DNA from: CAUZIR01 sp965250195
GTDB taxonomy: Bacteria; Chloroflexota; Dehalococcoidia; Lucifugimonadales; UBA2962
Reading direction: 5' to 3'
Assembly: GCA_965250195.1 (NCBI GenBank)
Contig: OZ252295.1
Location: forward strand, 186,001 to 250,000
Length of the DNA stretch: 64,000 bases
The first letter of the stretch is position 1. Each line of letters begins with the position of its first letter. The notes under the pieces were generated by a model, which worked only from the letters and a program-made list of their open reading frames with translations, did not search any database and was not told the DNA's origin. Positions 17,671 to 26,403 of this stretch are shown in pieces. The position numbers and the translations under genes are program-made.

Positions 17671-18348
17671 ATGACACGCCGCACTCGATACATCGCCCTG
17701 GTCCTGCTGGCCGCACTTGTGGCGGTGGCGCTGGCCGCCTGCTCCAACGACGGCGCCGACGAGCAATCCCCAGAGCCGACCGAGACGCCGACGGCCGTAG
17801 CAACAGCCCCAGCCGAAGACGCGACGGCCGGAATCGACCTGGAGGCCGCTAATGAGGCCCTGGACGCCCTGGCAGAGGACACCATCGCAGGGGCCGATCT
17901 GGACGGCGCCGGTGGGCCAAACGAGTCCGGGGAAGAGGTGGTGGTTTCAGGAGATCTCGAAGAGGAGTCCGACGAGCCCGCCATCGACGTGCTCTTCGAC
18001 TACCTCCGGGCGGTCTCCCTGCTAAACGCCGGGCAGTACAAAGAGGCCGTTGGCAGCTACAACGTGGTGCTGCGTTTCCACCCCGATCTCTCCCTTGCCT
18101 ACCATGGGCGGGCCCTTGCGTATTACAACGAAGGCCTGTTCGACCTGGCGCTGGATGACTTTAACAAGGCCATCGAGTTCGAGCCCGACTACGCCGAAGC
18201 GCTGCGAAACCGGGGGGTGATGCTGGGCAACCAGGGCCGCCACGCTCTTGCCCGACAGGACCTGGAGTTGGCAGTAGATATCTACCGGGAGAAAGGCAAC
18301 CTGGCCCTCATGGCCGAGGCCCTGACCCAGCTCCAGCGCCTGCCGTAA
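17671..18348 (+). CDS. TPR-repeat lipoprotein
   Basis: This 225-residue secreted protein has a lipoprotein signal, hydrophobic LVLLAALVAVALAACSND with the lipobox LAAC at about residues 21-24, then an acidic low-complexity linker rich in E, P, T and A. The C-terminal half has about three tetratricopeptide repeats, for example AYHGRALAYYNEGLFDLALD and ALRNRGVMLGNQGRHALARQ. It probably sits on the membrane surface as a protein-protein scaffold. It converges on another TPR gene. Confidence 0.82.
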   Translation: MTRRTRYIALVLLAALVAVALAACSNDGADEQSPEPTETPTAVATAPAEDATAGIDLEAANEALDALAEDTIAGADLDGAGGPNESGEEVVVSGDLEEESDEPAIDVLFDYLRAVSLLNAGQYKEAVGSYNVVLRFHPDLSLAYHGRALAYYNEGLFDLALDDFNKAIEFEPDYAEALRNRGVMLGNQGRHALARQDLELAVDIYREKGNLALMAEALTQLQRLP

Positions 18349-18407
18349 TCCCCGAGCGCGGTGGAATTTGACTGCTAAAGTGCCTGCGGCACCTGGCGGG
18401 TGAAGCC

Positions 18408-18956
18408 CTAACGGGTGAAGCCGTGGGTGCCCCTGGGACCCGCGTCCCGCCCCATGAACTTCGACACTTTTTCGTAGTCCTCGATCGCCCCGGCCTTGTC
18501 TCCTGAAGCCCAGCGGGCCATCGCCCGGTGGTTGTAGGCGAACCAGTAGTCGGGGTCTATTTGGATGGCCCTGGTGAAGTCCTCTATTGCAGCCTCGTAC
18601 TGGTACAGGTCAGAGCGGGTCATGCCCCTGTTGTTGAAGGCCTCGCGGTAATCGGGGTCGAGCTTTAGCGCGTAGTCGAAGTCGGCAATGGCAGGGTCCG
18701 CCTGCTCTGTACGCCGGTACGCTACGCCCCGGTTGTTGAAGGCCATCGGGTCGGTCGGGTCCAGTTCAATGGCCATTGTGAAGTCACGCTCGGCCTCGGA
18801 GAGGTTGCCGCTGTCGAGGTGATGGTTGCCCCGCATCATGTAGGCGCGCCGGTCTTCGGGGTCGCGTTCTATGGCGGCCGTCATCTCCGCAACGACGCCG
18901 GCAGCGTAGTCCTTGTCGCTAATCCGGCTCTTGTTGATGTCGTCTATCGGGTGCAT
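18408..18956 (-). CDS. Cytoplasmic TPR-repeat protein
   Basis: The 182-residue protein is almost all TPR repeats: RRAYMMRGNHHLDSGNLSEA, AFNNRGVAYRRTEQADPAI, AFNNRGMTRSDLYQYEAAI and AYNHRAMARWASGDKAGAI, spaced 34 residues apart. There is no signal peptide. The last residues GFTR plus stop are followed directly by a second copy of the same 11 bp, a small 3'-end duplication. Function beyond protein binding is unknown. Confidence 0.82.
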   Translation of the reverse strand: MHPIDDINKSRISDKDYAAGVVAEMTAAIERDPEDRRAYMMRGNHHLDSGNLSEAERDFTMAIELDPTDPMAFNNRGVAYRRTEQADPAIADFDYALKLDPDYREAFNNRGMTRSDLYQYEAAIEDFTRAIQIDPDYWFAYNHRAMARWASGDKAGAIEDYEKVSKFMGRDAGPRGTHGFTR

Positions 18957-19030
18957 ATCGAAGTCCTGTGTGAGATATTATCCGACTCGACGCCCGCTCA
19001 GCACCCAACCAACTTAGAGAGGTTATTCAG

Positions 19031-19612
19031 ATGGTCAATCCGGTCGATCCCAACAAAATCCTGCTAACCGGCGAGAATTCTTTTATACGCTTATTGGCGG
19101 CCGAGGGTGGCGCCGAAACCACCCGCGCCAGCCACTGGCGCGTGCTCAAGTCGCCCGGCGGCCCCGGCCACGTGCTGTTCCTCCAGAGCGACGTCACCGA
19201 CGATGAGGTTCGCATCTACTCGGACAATATCGCCATGACCCGCTGGCTGCAGGCCACCATCGAGTCGGTGCTCTATGCCGGGTTCGCCGACGAGACGATC
19301 CCGGTCATCGACTCCGAGTTCGGCAAGACCGGCGACGGCATTAACCACTGGTCCGAGACCATCGATTCGCTGGAAGAGTCGCTCGTGTTGACCTGGTACG
19401 AGATCGGCGAGCCGTTCATTCTCAGCGCCGCGCCGGGGGAGATGCAGGGCAATCCGCATGGCGTCTACAGCTGCCTGATCCCCTGCGGGCGGGCCCAGCT
19501 AACGCTAAACGGCGAGGCGGCTTCCGGCAGCCCGTTCCCTGAGATGATCGGCAGCCACCAGACGTCGACCGCTTGCCTGGCGTGGTCCGAGACCTGGACC
19601 CACCCTCGCTAA
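19031..19612 (+). CDS. Protein of unknown function, tandem paralogue A
   Basis: This 193-residue soluble protein has no recognised domain. Strongly retained blocks shared with the next gene are VDPN, TGENSFIRL, ETTRASHWR, LFLQSDVTD, GDGINHWSET, AQLTLN and CLAWSE-W. It has no signal peptide or membrane segment. Conserved Trp, His and Asp/Glu residues suggest a ligand- or metal-binding fold, but this is inference. AGAGAGG precedes the ATG. It lies 60 bp before paralogue B, probably as one operon from a duplication. Confidence 0.75.
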   Translation: MVNPVDPNKILLTGENSFIRLLAAEGGAETTRASHWRVLKSPGGPGHVLFLQSDVTDDEVRIYSDNIAMTRWLQATIESVLYAGFADETIPVIDSEFGKTGDGINHWSETIDSLEESLVLTWYEIGEPFILSAAPGEMQGNPHGVYSCLIPCGRAQLTLNGEAASGSPFPEMIGSHQTSTACLAWSETWTHPR

Positions 19613-19672
19613 ACAGGGGCATCGTGGCGACCGTCCCAACCCATCACAAACAGAAATAGAGGATTCGAAAAA

Positions 19673-20254
19673 ATGGCTGATCTGGTCGACCCAAACGAGG
19701 TTCGCATGACTGGAGAGAACTCCTTCATCAGGCTAGCTGGGGAGGCCGGGGGCACCGAGACGACGCGCGCCAGCCACTGGCGCATCCTGTACTCGCCCGG
19801 CGGACAGGGACACGCCCTGTTTTTGCAGAGCGACGTTACCGACGGCGAGGTCCGCATCTTCTCCGACAACATCGCGGTGGCGCGCTGGCTGCAGGATGAG
19901 ATGGAGTCGATGTTCTTCCCCGCCTTCACCGATGCGTCGCTCCCGGTCACCGAGGCTGAGTTCACGGGCTCGGGCGACGGCATTAACCACTGGTCCGAGA
20001 CCGTCGAGACGCCGTACGAAACGGTCTCGATGGCCTGGCACGATTTTGTTGAGCCGTTCGTCATCCAGTCCGCACCCAATGCACGGCCTGGGCGTCCGCT
20101 CGGGATTTACAGCACGTTCATACCGGCTCGAAAGGCGCAGCTAACGCTAAACGACGAGGTCGCGTCCGGCGAAGCACAACCCGACAAGCTGGGCGACTCC
20201 GTTTCCAGCACCTGCTGCCTGGCCTGGGCGGAAAGCTGGACGAAAGAGCGCTAA
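19673..20254 (+). CDS. Protein of unknown function, tandem paralogue B
   Basis: This is the second 193-residue member of the pair; it aligns with its neighbour end to end without gaps, with roughly half the positions identical by eye. Divergence is greatest in the middle (about residues 75-100) and near residues 130-145. AGAGGA precedes the ATG. It converges on the ArsR gene with a 9-bp gap. No function can be assigned from sequence. Confidence 0.75.
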   Translation: MADLVDPNEVRMTGENSFIRLAGEAGGTETTRASHWRILYSPGGQGHALFLQSDVTDGEVRIFSDNIAVARWLQDEMESMFFPAFTDASLPVTEAEFTGSGDGINHWSETVETPYETVSMAWHDFVEPFVIQSAPNARPGRPLGIYSTFIPARKAQLTLNDEVASGEAQPDKLGDSVSSTCCLAWAESWTKER

Positions 20255-20263
20255 GAACCGGGG

Positions 20264-20653
20264 CTAGGGGCGCACAAAGAACCCGGAGAGCGAGTCGAGC
20301 GTGCTCGGCTCAATCCAGCACTCGACCTTCTGACCCCGCCTCTCGACGTGGATCAGCCCGGCCTGACGCAGTTCCTTGATGTGGTGCGAGACCGTCGAAG
20401 GCGCGATGCCGAGATCTTTGCCCAGGTCCCCCACGCACTCGCTGCCGCATTCGTCGGGCGTGCAATCGCCGCAACACCCGTCTGACGAGCACTCACTGCC
20501 GCATTCGTCTGACGAGCACTTGCCTGGCGAACATCGGGTCCCCGGCACACAACAGGAGACCAGGCGTTGGAAGATAGCCACCCGGTGCGGGTTGGACAGC
20601 GCCTTGAACATCTCGGCCGCATCGGCCATCTGGATAGTTTGATATTTCGACAT
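20264..20653 (-). CDS. ArsR-family regulator with cysteine-rich repeat insert
   Basis: This 129-residue winged-helix repressor has MFKALSNPHRVAIFQRL at the start and the recognition-helix region APSTVSHHIKELRQAGLIHV at the end. Between them, residues 34-73 hold eleven cysteines. Residues 46-72 are three tandem 9-residue units, CSSDECGSE, CSSDGCCGD and CTPDECGSE, with matching 27-nt DNA repeats. ArsR proteins sense metals or thiol chemistry through cysteines, so the insert is a likely sensing site. A shorter Cys-containing loop here is known in some relatives; the repeat expansion looks special. Confidence 0.9.
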   Translation of the reverse strand: MSKYQTIQMADAAEMFKALSNPHRVAIFQRLVSCCVPGTRCSPGKCSSDECGSECSSDGCCGDCTPDECGSECVGDLGKDLGIAPSTVSHHIKELRQAGLIHVERRGQKVECWIEPSTLDSLSGFFVRP

Positions 20654-20733
20654 ATTTCAAAGTATGGGATAGCCAGGCACGATTGTCAAACCGTCTGATA
20701 GGAAGACGGGTTGATGGCTACTTTTTCGAAAAG

Positions 20734-22482
20734 TTACTTTTGGAAGACGGCTATGGCCGCCTTGTAGCCTCGCTCTGATAGCTCGGGGTCGCCCGACTTG
20801 GGCAGCGGCTCCAGCGAACTGAACGCCACGAAGAACGCCCCGCCGGGCGAGGTTATCGTGGGATCGGTCTGCCCGCTGGCAAGTGTCAGTGACAACTCAC
20901 CGACGTCCCAACCGTACCAGGACACGTGTATCTTGATCGTCGCCTCGCCAGCCGTGATGCACGTCACGTCGGTGGGGCAGCGCGAGTCCGCGATCACCTC
21001 CAGGAAAGTCACAGTCAGGCCGCTGCCCTTGCCCGGGCTGGCCATGCGCTCGCCCGTGTCGAGGGTGACCAGCGTGCCCAGCGGCACCACGGTCACTTCC
21101 TCGTCGTCGGCCGCGTCGACTACTTCGGTCGAGAACGCGAAGCTGGACGCGTCCCTGCCGCTCGTACTTGAGCCGCCGGTCGGCGTGGGCGTCGGCTCCA
21201 CTTCTGCTTCTGCCAGGGGCTCCACCGGGTCTACACCAACCAGAGTCGAGCGAGAGCCGGGAACCCCGGTCGCGCAGCCGCCGGAGGCGGCAAAACCTGC
21301 CCCCGAGAAGACCTCGCCGGTAATTGTGACGCGGTCGGTGGTGAAGCCTCCCAGCACGAAGATGCTGCCGTCTCTCAGTACGGTGGCCGTATGGCGATAC
21401 CGCGCCTCCGCCATAGTCGCCGAGTCGTACCAGGTGTCTGTGGCCGGGTCGTATATCTCGGAGGTGCCCTTGTTCAGGCTCCCGATCACCAGCACCGTCC
21501 CGTCCTGCCGTAACGTCGCGGTATGCTCCGCCCTGCCTTCCGCCATCGAACCGGCGGGAGACCATTCCCCGGTTTTCGGGTCCCACACCTCCGATGTCTG
21601 GCGGATGGTGGAATCGATGTCCGGCTCCGGCTCGCCCTTGCCACCGACCACCAGCACTCGTCCGTCTGTCAGCAGTGTGGCGGTGTGCAGGATACGCGGC
21701 AGACGCATGGAACCTGTGGAGGTCCAACTGTCTGACGCGGGATCGTAAACCTCTGCCGTGGCGAAGTACGGGCCGTCGGGCTTGCCTCCGCCTACAACCA
21801 GTACTCGCCCGTCGGCCAGCACCGTTGCGGTGTGTATGGAGCGAGCCTGGCTCATTGGAGCGGCGTCTGTCCATTCGTCGGTCGCCGAGTCGAAAATCTC
21901 CGAGGAGTCCTGGTCCCGCAGGTTCTTGTTCTTGCCGCCGGTGTAGAACACCGTGCCGTCTTTGAGCAACACGGCCACTCCGCGCTCACGTCCGGTGCTC
22001 ATCTTGCCCACCGGCGACCACTCACCCGTGTCCGGGTCACGAACTTCGGCCGTCTGCGTGGTGTCCAGCTGAATGTTGGTGCCTCCAGCCGCCAGGATAC
22101 GGCCGTCAGAGAGGGCGATGAGGGTGAAGAACTCCCGCTCCTCGTCCAACTCGCCGGAGTCCGCCCACTCGCCGATCGCTGGATCATATACCTCAGTGAA
22201 CGGGAACAGGCGCGGCCCTCGCGGCCCGCCCTTGCCCCGGCCCGCGACCACCAGCACTGTGCCGTCGTCGAGCAGCAGCGCCGAGTGAGACGACCGCTCG
22301 TTCAGCATGCGTAGCTCGACGGTCTCGAACTCACCGTAGACGTCGCAGCCCTCGTTGCTGACGACGGCGTCGCCCGGTGTTTCATCGCCCCCTGACGATA
22401 CGTCCTCGGCCGCCGGAGAGCTCGAGCAGGCCGCGGCCAGAGCGGCCACGGATACGAAGAGCAGTGCAAGAAATCGCTTCAA
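20734..22482 (-). CDS. Kelch-repeat lipoprotein
   Basis: This 582-residue exported protein has the signal LALLFVSVAALAAACSSSP with lipobox AAAC, then six or seven Kelch repeats forming a likely beta-propeller. Repeats contain units such as HSALLLDDGTVLVVAGRGKG, HTATVLADGRVLVVGGGKP and HTATLLTDGRVLVVGGKGE, each followed by EVYDPATDxW-type blades. After a T/P/S-rich linker near residue 430 comes a C-terminal domain with two Cys (RCPTDVTCITAG) that probably form a disulfide. It may bind sugars or proteins at the surface; no catalytic motif is obvious. Confidence 0.85.
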   Translation of the reverse strand: MKRFLALLFVSVAALAAACSSSPAAEDVSSGGDETPGDAVVSNEGCDVYGEFETVELRMLNERSSHSALLLDDGTVLVVAGRGKGGPRGPRLFPFTEVYDPAIGEWADSGELDEEREFFTLIALSDGRILAAGGTNIQLDTTQTAEVRDPDTGEWSPVGKMSTGRERGVAVLLKDGTVFYTGGKNKNLRDQDSSEIFDSATDEWTDAAPMSQARSIHTATVLADGRVLVVGGGKPDGPYFATAEVYDPASDSWTSTGSMRLPRILHTATLLTDGRVLVVGGKGEPEPDIDSTIRQTSEVWDPKTGEWSPAGSMAEGRAEHTATLRQDGTVLVIGSLNKGTSEIYDPATDTWYDSATMAEARYRHTATVLRDGSIFVLGGFTTDRVTITGEVFSGAGFAASGGCATGVPGSRSTLVGVDPVEPLAEAEVEPTPTPTGGSSTSGRDASSFAFSTEVVDAADDEEVTVVPLGTLVTLDTGERMASPGKGSGLTVTFLEVIADSRCPTDVTCITAGEATIKIHVSWYGWDVGELSLTLASGQTDPTITSPGGAFFVAFSSLEPLPKSGDPELSERGYKAAIAVFQK

Positions 22483-22579
22483 AGGTTCCCCCTGTTTTTG
22501 GCAGCGCGGTCGGACGAAACGACGGTACTGGCGCGAAAGGATAACATTGACGGCCTGCCTGCTAGGCGAACCGCAAGCC

Positions 22580-23380
22580 TCAGTTGAGAAATGTCCCGCC
22601 GTCGATGTTGATCGCCTGCCCGGTGATGTTGCGGGAGTAGTCCGAGGCCAGGAACACCGCCAAACGACCTATGTCCTCCGGGCTCTGGTCCCTCCCCAGT
22701 GGTATTTTCGCCGCCACTAGCCGGTCGTAGACCTCTCTTGGGGAGAGTCCTGACATACCGGGCACTGTCCGCTCGGCGCGCACCTCGATGTCGTGGGCCA
22801 TGCCCGTCCACACGAAGCCCGGGCAGATGGCGTTGACGTTGATGTTGTGGGACGCCAGCGCCAGCGCCGTGGACTGAGTCAGCGATATCGCCCCGGCCTT
22901 GGACGCCATGTACGGCGGGTTGATCGGGTCGCCTCTCCTGCCGCCGACCGAGGCCACGTTGATGATCTTCCCCGACCGACGCTCGATCATGTGCGGGGCG
23001 ACCGCGTCCGTCACCATCGCCACGCCCTTGAGGTTGACGGCGTGCGTGCGTTCCCAATCGTCGCCCGTAAAGCCGTCTCGCTCCACCCAGCCCGGCCCGC
23101 CAAATACCCCGGCGTTGTTGACGAGAATGTCGATGTTTTTGAATTTTCCCAGCACGAGTTGCACGGCGGCCGCGATGCTGTCGGCGCTCGTGACATCGAG
23201 GGATACGGCGATGGCTCTTTGGCCTGCGTCTTCGACTTCCCGCGCCACGGCCTGCGCCTCTGCTTCGCGCACGTCCGCCGCCGCCACGTTGGCCCCGTGT
23301 TCCGCAAGCACCATCGCGATTCCGGCACCGATGCCGCCGCCCGCCCCGGTGACGAGCGCGGCCTTACCTGTCAGGTCCAT
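22580..23380 (-). CDS. SDR-family oxidoreductase
   Basis: This classical short-chain dehydrogenase/reductase of 266 residues has the NAD(P) motif TGAGGGIGAGIA, DILVNNAGVFG, catalytic Ser near INVASVGGRRG, YMASKAG with the Tyr-x3-Lys pair, and the C-terminal GQAINIDGGTF. The Asp at the end of strand 2 (ADVREAE) suggests NAD rather than NADP preference. Its substrate is unknown. The ATG at 23380 matches family N-termini (MDLTGKAALVTG); a GTG 30 bp upstream is less likely. Confidence 0.92.
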   Translation of the reverse strand: MDLTGKAALVTGAGGGIGAGIAMVLAEHGANVAAADVREAEAQAVAREVEDAGQRAIAVSLDVTSADSIAAAVQLVLGKFKNIDILVNNAGVFGGPGWVERDGFTGDDWERTHAVNLKGVAMVTDAVAPHMIERRSGKIINVASVGGRRGDPINPPYMASKAGAISLTQSTALALASHNINVNAICPGFVWTGMAHDIEVRAERTVPGMSGLSPREVYDRLVAAKIPLGRDQSPEDIGRLAVFLASDYSRNITGQAINIDGGTFLN

Positions 23381-23444
23381 AAATAAACTCTCGGTGTGCT
23401 TCCGCACCAAATACCGGGCAAGGGTACTTGCTCACTAGGTGGAG

Positions 23445-24077
23445 TCAATCCGAGGGCTGGGCGGCTGCCGTCGCCGTTCCGATTACGTTGGGCAGCGCGA
23501 TGGGCGTGCCGAAGCGGATGTTGAATCGCTCGATGGTCACTTCGCTGAAACCGGCCGATTCGACGGCCGTGACGATGTCGCGGTTCAGGTGGCATCCCGT
23601 CGTGAAAAACTTCCACGCCGGGTTTAAACCAGCCTGAAGGGCCTTCCCGGCAGCGCCACTGGCCACCACGTGCTCGTAGAAGATGAATCTACCGCCGGGC
23701 CGCAGTACCCGCCGTGCCTCGGCGACCACCGCGTCCAGGTCCCGTACCGTGCACAACACGAGAGTGGTCAGAACGGTGTCGAACGTCTCATCTCCGAACG
23801 GCATTTGCTCGCCCACGTCCTCGACGACCGTAATTGGCCGCCCGTGTCGCTCCGCCCTACTGCGAAGTCGCTTGGCCATGTGCGGATTGGGCTCCAAAAA
23901 CGTCAGGTTGGCGTCCAACGGGAAATAGCGCAGGTTCGCGCCGCCGCCGCCGCCGATCTCCAGCACGTCGCCGGAAACGACGCCCGCCGTGGCCCGCCTG
24001 TAACGGGCGATGCGCCACTCTACGGCGGCGTTGAGAGTGTCGTAGGCGGCGGCGAACGCCCACTGGGACAGCGACAT
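23445..24077 (-). CDS. Class I SAM-dependent methyltransferase (UbiE/PmtA-like)
   Basis: This 210-residue methyltransferase has motif I DVLEIGGGGGANLRYFP, FLEPNPHM, the post-motif region VEDVGEQMPFGDETFDTVL, and LRPGGRFIFYEHV. The overall form resembles phospholipid/quinone methyltransferases. The C-terminal GCHLNRDI block is typical of the METTL7/PmtA-like group. Substrate is unknown. The SDR gene lies 64 bp downstream on the same strand. Confidence 0.87.
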   Translation of the reverse strand: MSLSQWAFAAAYDTLNAAVEWRIARYRRATAGVVSGDVLEIGGGGGANLRYFPLDANLTFLEPNPHMAKRLRSRAERHGRPITVVEDVGEQMPFGDETFDTVLTTLVLCTVRDLDAVVAEARRVLRPGGRFIFYEHVVASGAAGKALQAGLNPAWKFFTTGCHLNRDIVTAVESAGFSEVTIERFNIRFGTPIALPNVIGTATAAAQPSD

Positions 24078-24182
24078 GGCACCAGTTTAGCCCGCGCGGC
24101 ATCACATAATTGGCGATACAATTAAAGCCTGAGCAGGGCCCCATTGCAGCAAGGGGGGCGCGCAAGTGGGAGATAGGACTGC

Positions 24183-25145
24183 ATGACAACCAGTAACGAG
24201 GTCTACGACGTCATCGTCGCCGGGCAGGGCGCAGCCGGTTTTTCCGCCGGTATGTACGCCGCCCGTTACCAGATGAAGCCCGTCATTATCGGCGCCATGT
24301 TCGGCGGCGAAACGGCGACCGGCGGCCTGATAGAAAACTATCCGGGCTACCCGGAGATTGACGGCTTCGACCTGATGCTCAAGTTCCGTGAGCACGCCGA
24401 GAAGTACGACGTCCCGATAATCGACGACACGCTCGTTAAGGCGGTCAAGACGGCCGACGGCTTCGAGGTTACGGGCGATTCAGGCGAGACCTATAAGGGC
24501 CGGTCGCTGATCCTGGCCATCGGCCGCGAACGCCGGTCCCTGTGGCTCGACCACGAGAACGAGTGGACGGGGCGCGGCGTCTCCTACTGCTCCACCTGCG
24601 ACGCCCCTCTGCACCGCGGCAACACCGTGGCGGTGGTCGGCGGCGGCGACTCGGCGGTCAAGGGAGCCGTGCTCATCAGCAAATATGCCGACAAGGTGTA
24701 CATCATCTACCGGCAAGACGCCTTCACCCGTCCCGAAGCGGCCAACCTGAGCCAGTTGGACGAAGCCAATAATGTCGAACGCGTATTCGAGACCAACGTC
24801 GTGGAGTTGCTCGGCAACGACCAGGCAGGCCTTGAGTCGATCCGTCTTGATCGACCGCTTAACGGCGATGACGTGCTGAAGGTGGACGGGCTGTTCATAG
24901 AAATTGGCGCCGACCCGCGCAAGGAGCTGGCGGTTCAGCTGGGAGTCAACATCAACGACCTCGACGAGGTGGTCGTCGATAAGTACATGCAAACCAACGT
25001 TCCCGGCCTGCTGGCCGCCGGTGACCTGACAGACGCCTCCGGTGACCTCAAGCAGACCATCACCGCGTCGGCGCAGGGCTCGCTGGCCGCGACGGCCGCC
25101 TATGAGTACGTCTCACGGATGCAGACCGCAACCGTCAACGCCTAG
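24183..25145 (+). CDS. trxB: Thioredoxin reductase (FAD/NAD(P)-dependent)
   Basis: The 320-residue flavoprotein has the FAD motif VAGQGAAGFSAGMYAARY, GGLIENYPGYPEIDG, the redox-active YCSTCDAP (CxxC), the NAD(P) motif VAVVGGGDSAVKGA, and the C-terminal FAD motif GLLAAGDLTD. It transfers electrons from NAD(P)H to thioredoxin-like partners. The second nucleotide-binding site (VYIIYRQDAF) lacks the usual HRR-type basic pair, so NADH or ferredoxin-type use cannot be excluded. A strong terminator follows. Confidence 0.93.
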   Translation: MTTSNEVYDVIVAGQGAAGFSAGMYAARYQMKPVIIGAMFGGETATGGLIENYPGYPEIDGFDLMLKFREHAEKYDVPIIDDTLVKAVKTADGFEVTGDSGETYKGRSLILAIGRERRSLWLDHENEWTGRGVSYCSTCDAPLHRGNTVAVVGGGDSAVKGAVLISKYADKVYIIYRQDAFTRPEAANLSQLDEANNVERVFETNVVELLGNDQAGLESIRLDRPLNGDDVLKVDGLFIEIGADPRKELAVQLGVNINDLDEVVVDKYMQTNVPGLLAAGDLTDASGDLKQTITASAQGSLAATAAYEYVSRMQTATVNA

Positions 25146-25173
25146 CGACACTCACAACCCCTCCGGGAACAGC

Positions 25174-25215
25174 AAACGGCCGGCTCCTCTGTAAATGGGA
25201 GCCGGCCGTTTTTTT
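25174..25215 (+). terminator. Intrinsic terminator after trxB
   Basis: A 14-bp perfect stem (25174-25187 with 25198-25211) and 10-nt loop is followed by a run of seven or more Ts. It lies between the convergent trxB and DSD1-family genes and could serve both, though the minus-strand T-run is short. Confidence 0.9.
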
Positions 25216-25236
25216 ATCTTCCAAGGACCCTTCGAG

Positions 25237-26346
25237 TCAGTTGTGGCAGCCGCGAGCGGGGATGGAGATGACTTCCTCCACCGCGCCGTTGCGCACCGCA
25301 ATGAAGTTGTCGTAACGGTTGACGGTGAGGTCCTGCTGGGAGCTGCGCAGCGCGAACTTGTCGCCCACTTTCAGCGGCATGTCCCCGTCCGAGACCAGCA
25401 CACTTAGCTCGTCGTGAATGCTTTCGAACCTGACACCCGGGGTGTCGTCCACGACGGGGTCGTCCCGCCCCAGCATGCTGCCGATAGAGCGGAGGCCGAT
25501 GTCGCCGATGGCGACGCCCGGCCTGGGCGTGCTGACGACCGTGCCCAGCACTTTGGCGGCGTATTGGAAGTGTCCCTCCATGTAGTGCAGGCTGGTGCTC
25601 ATCAGGGCGTAGCTGCCGCCCTCGACGTCGGTAATGCCGGGCACCTGCGGGGCCATGTCGTAGGAAAAGGTCTCCCCGGACGAGACCATCGACACTTCGA
25701 TGCCTTCGGCCCTGATCGCATCTGCCACTTCCATGGTTTTTCGATAGTACTCAATGGCGGCAGAAGTGCGCTCTTCTTCGTCCGCCGGGGTTCCGAACAT
25801 GGCCGAGTGGCTCATGACGCCCTTGAAGTTGACGCCGGGCAACTCGTCGGCAACCCTGGCAAGGTGGACGCCCGCCTCCACGCTCCTTATCCCGGAGCGC
25901 GCCATGTTCGTGTCCACCTCGATGGCCACGTTGATGACGGCGTTCTGTCCCTCGGCCACCCGGGAGATGTCGCGCAGGTTCTGATCTGAGTCAACGCAGA
26001 TCGTCACGTCGGCCCGCTTGGACATGGCGGCCACCCGGCGAAGCTTGTCCTCGGTCACTATCTGGTTGGGGATGAGCACGTCCTGGATGCCACCCTCTAC
26101 CATTACTTCCGCTTCGGCCACCTTTGCCGAGCAAACACCTCCCATGGACCCGCCCGCTCGCATCTGCATGTGGGCGATCAGCGGGCTCTTGATGTTCTTG
26201 GTGTGCTCCCTGATCTTGACGTCGGAGTCTCTATAGGTATCGGCGATTTGCTGGAAGTTGTGGTCCAGGGCGTCCATGTCTATCAGCAGGCACGGTGTGT
26301 CCAGGTCCGCGACGAGCGTGCCGATTGGGGGTCTGTAGTGGTCCAT
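25237..26346 (-). CDS. DSD1/D-threonine aldolase-type PLP enzyme
   Basis: This 369-residue fold-type III PLP enzyme belongs to the alanine racemase-N/D-threonine aldolase (DSD1) group. It opens IGTLVADLDTPCLLIDMDAL; the PLP Lys is K50 in IREHTKNIK. It contains the substrate-side blocks EVDTNMARSGIRS, GVMSHSAMFG and VEGGSYALM. In well-studied members a His-x-Cys pair near the C-terminus binds the divalent metal; here the equivalent SQQDLTV stretch lacks that pair, so metal use may differ. It is followed upstream by a diverged paralogue on the same strand. Confidence 0.88.
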   Translation of the reverse strand: MDHYRPPIGTLVADLDTPCLLIDMDALDHNFQQIADTYRDSDVKIREHTKNIKSPLIAHMQMRAGGSMGGVCSAKVAEAEVMVEGGIQDVLIPNQIVTEDKLRRVAAMSKRADVTICVDSDQNLRDISRVAEGQNAVINVAIEVDTNMARSGIRSVEAGVHLARVADELPGVNFKGVMSHSAMFGTPADEEERTSAAIEYYRKTMEVADAIRAEGIEVSMVSSGETFSYDMAPQVPGITDVEGGSYALMSTSLHYMEGHFQYAAKVLGTVVSTPRPGVAIGDIGLRSIGSMLGRDDPVVDDTPGVRFESIHDELSVLVSDGDMPLKVGDKFALRSSQQDLTVNRYDNFIAVRNGAVEEVISIPARGCHN

Positions 26347-26403
26347 GGGGTCTCCTGGTCTCTCTTGCTCTAGTAGGGTCCGTTGGCGCCAACGGACCGC
26401 GAG

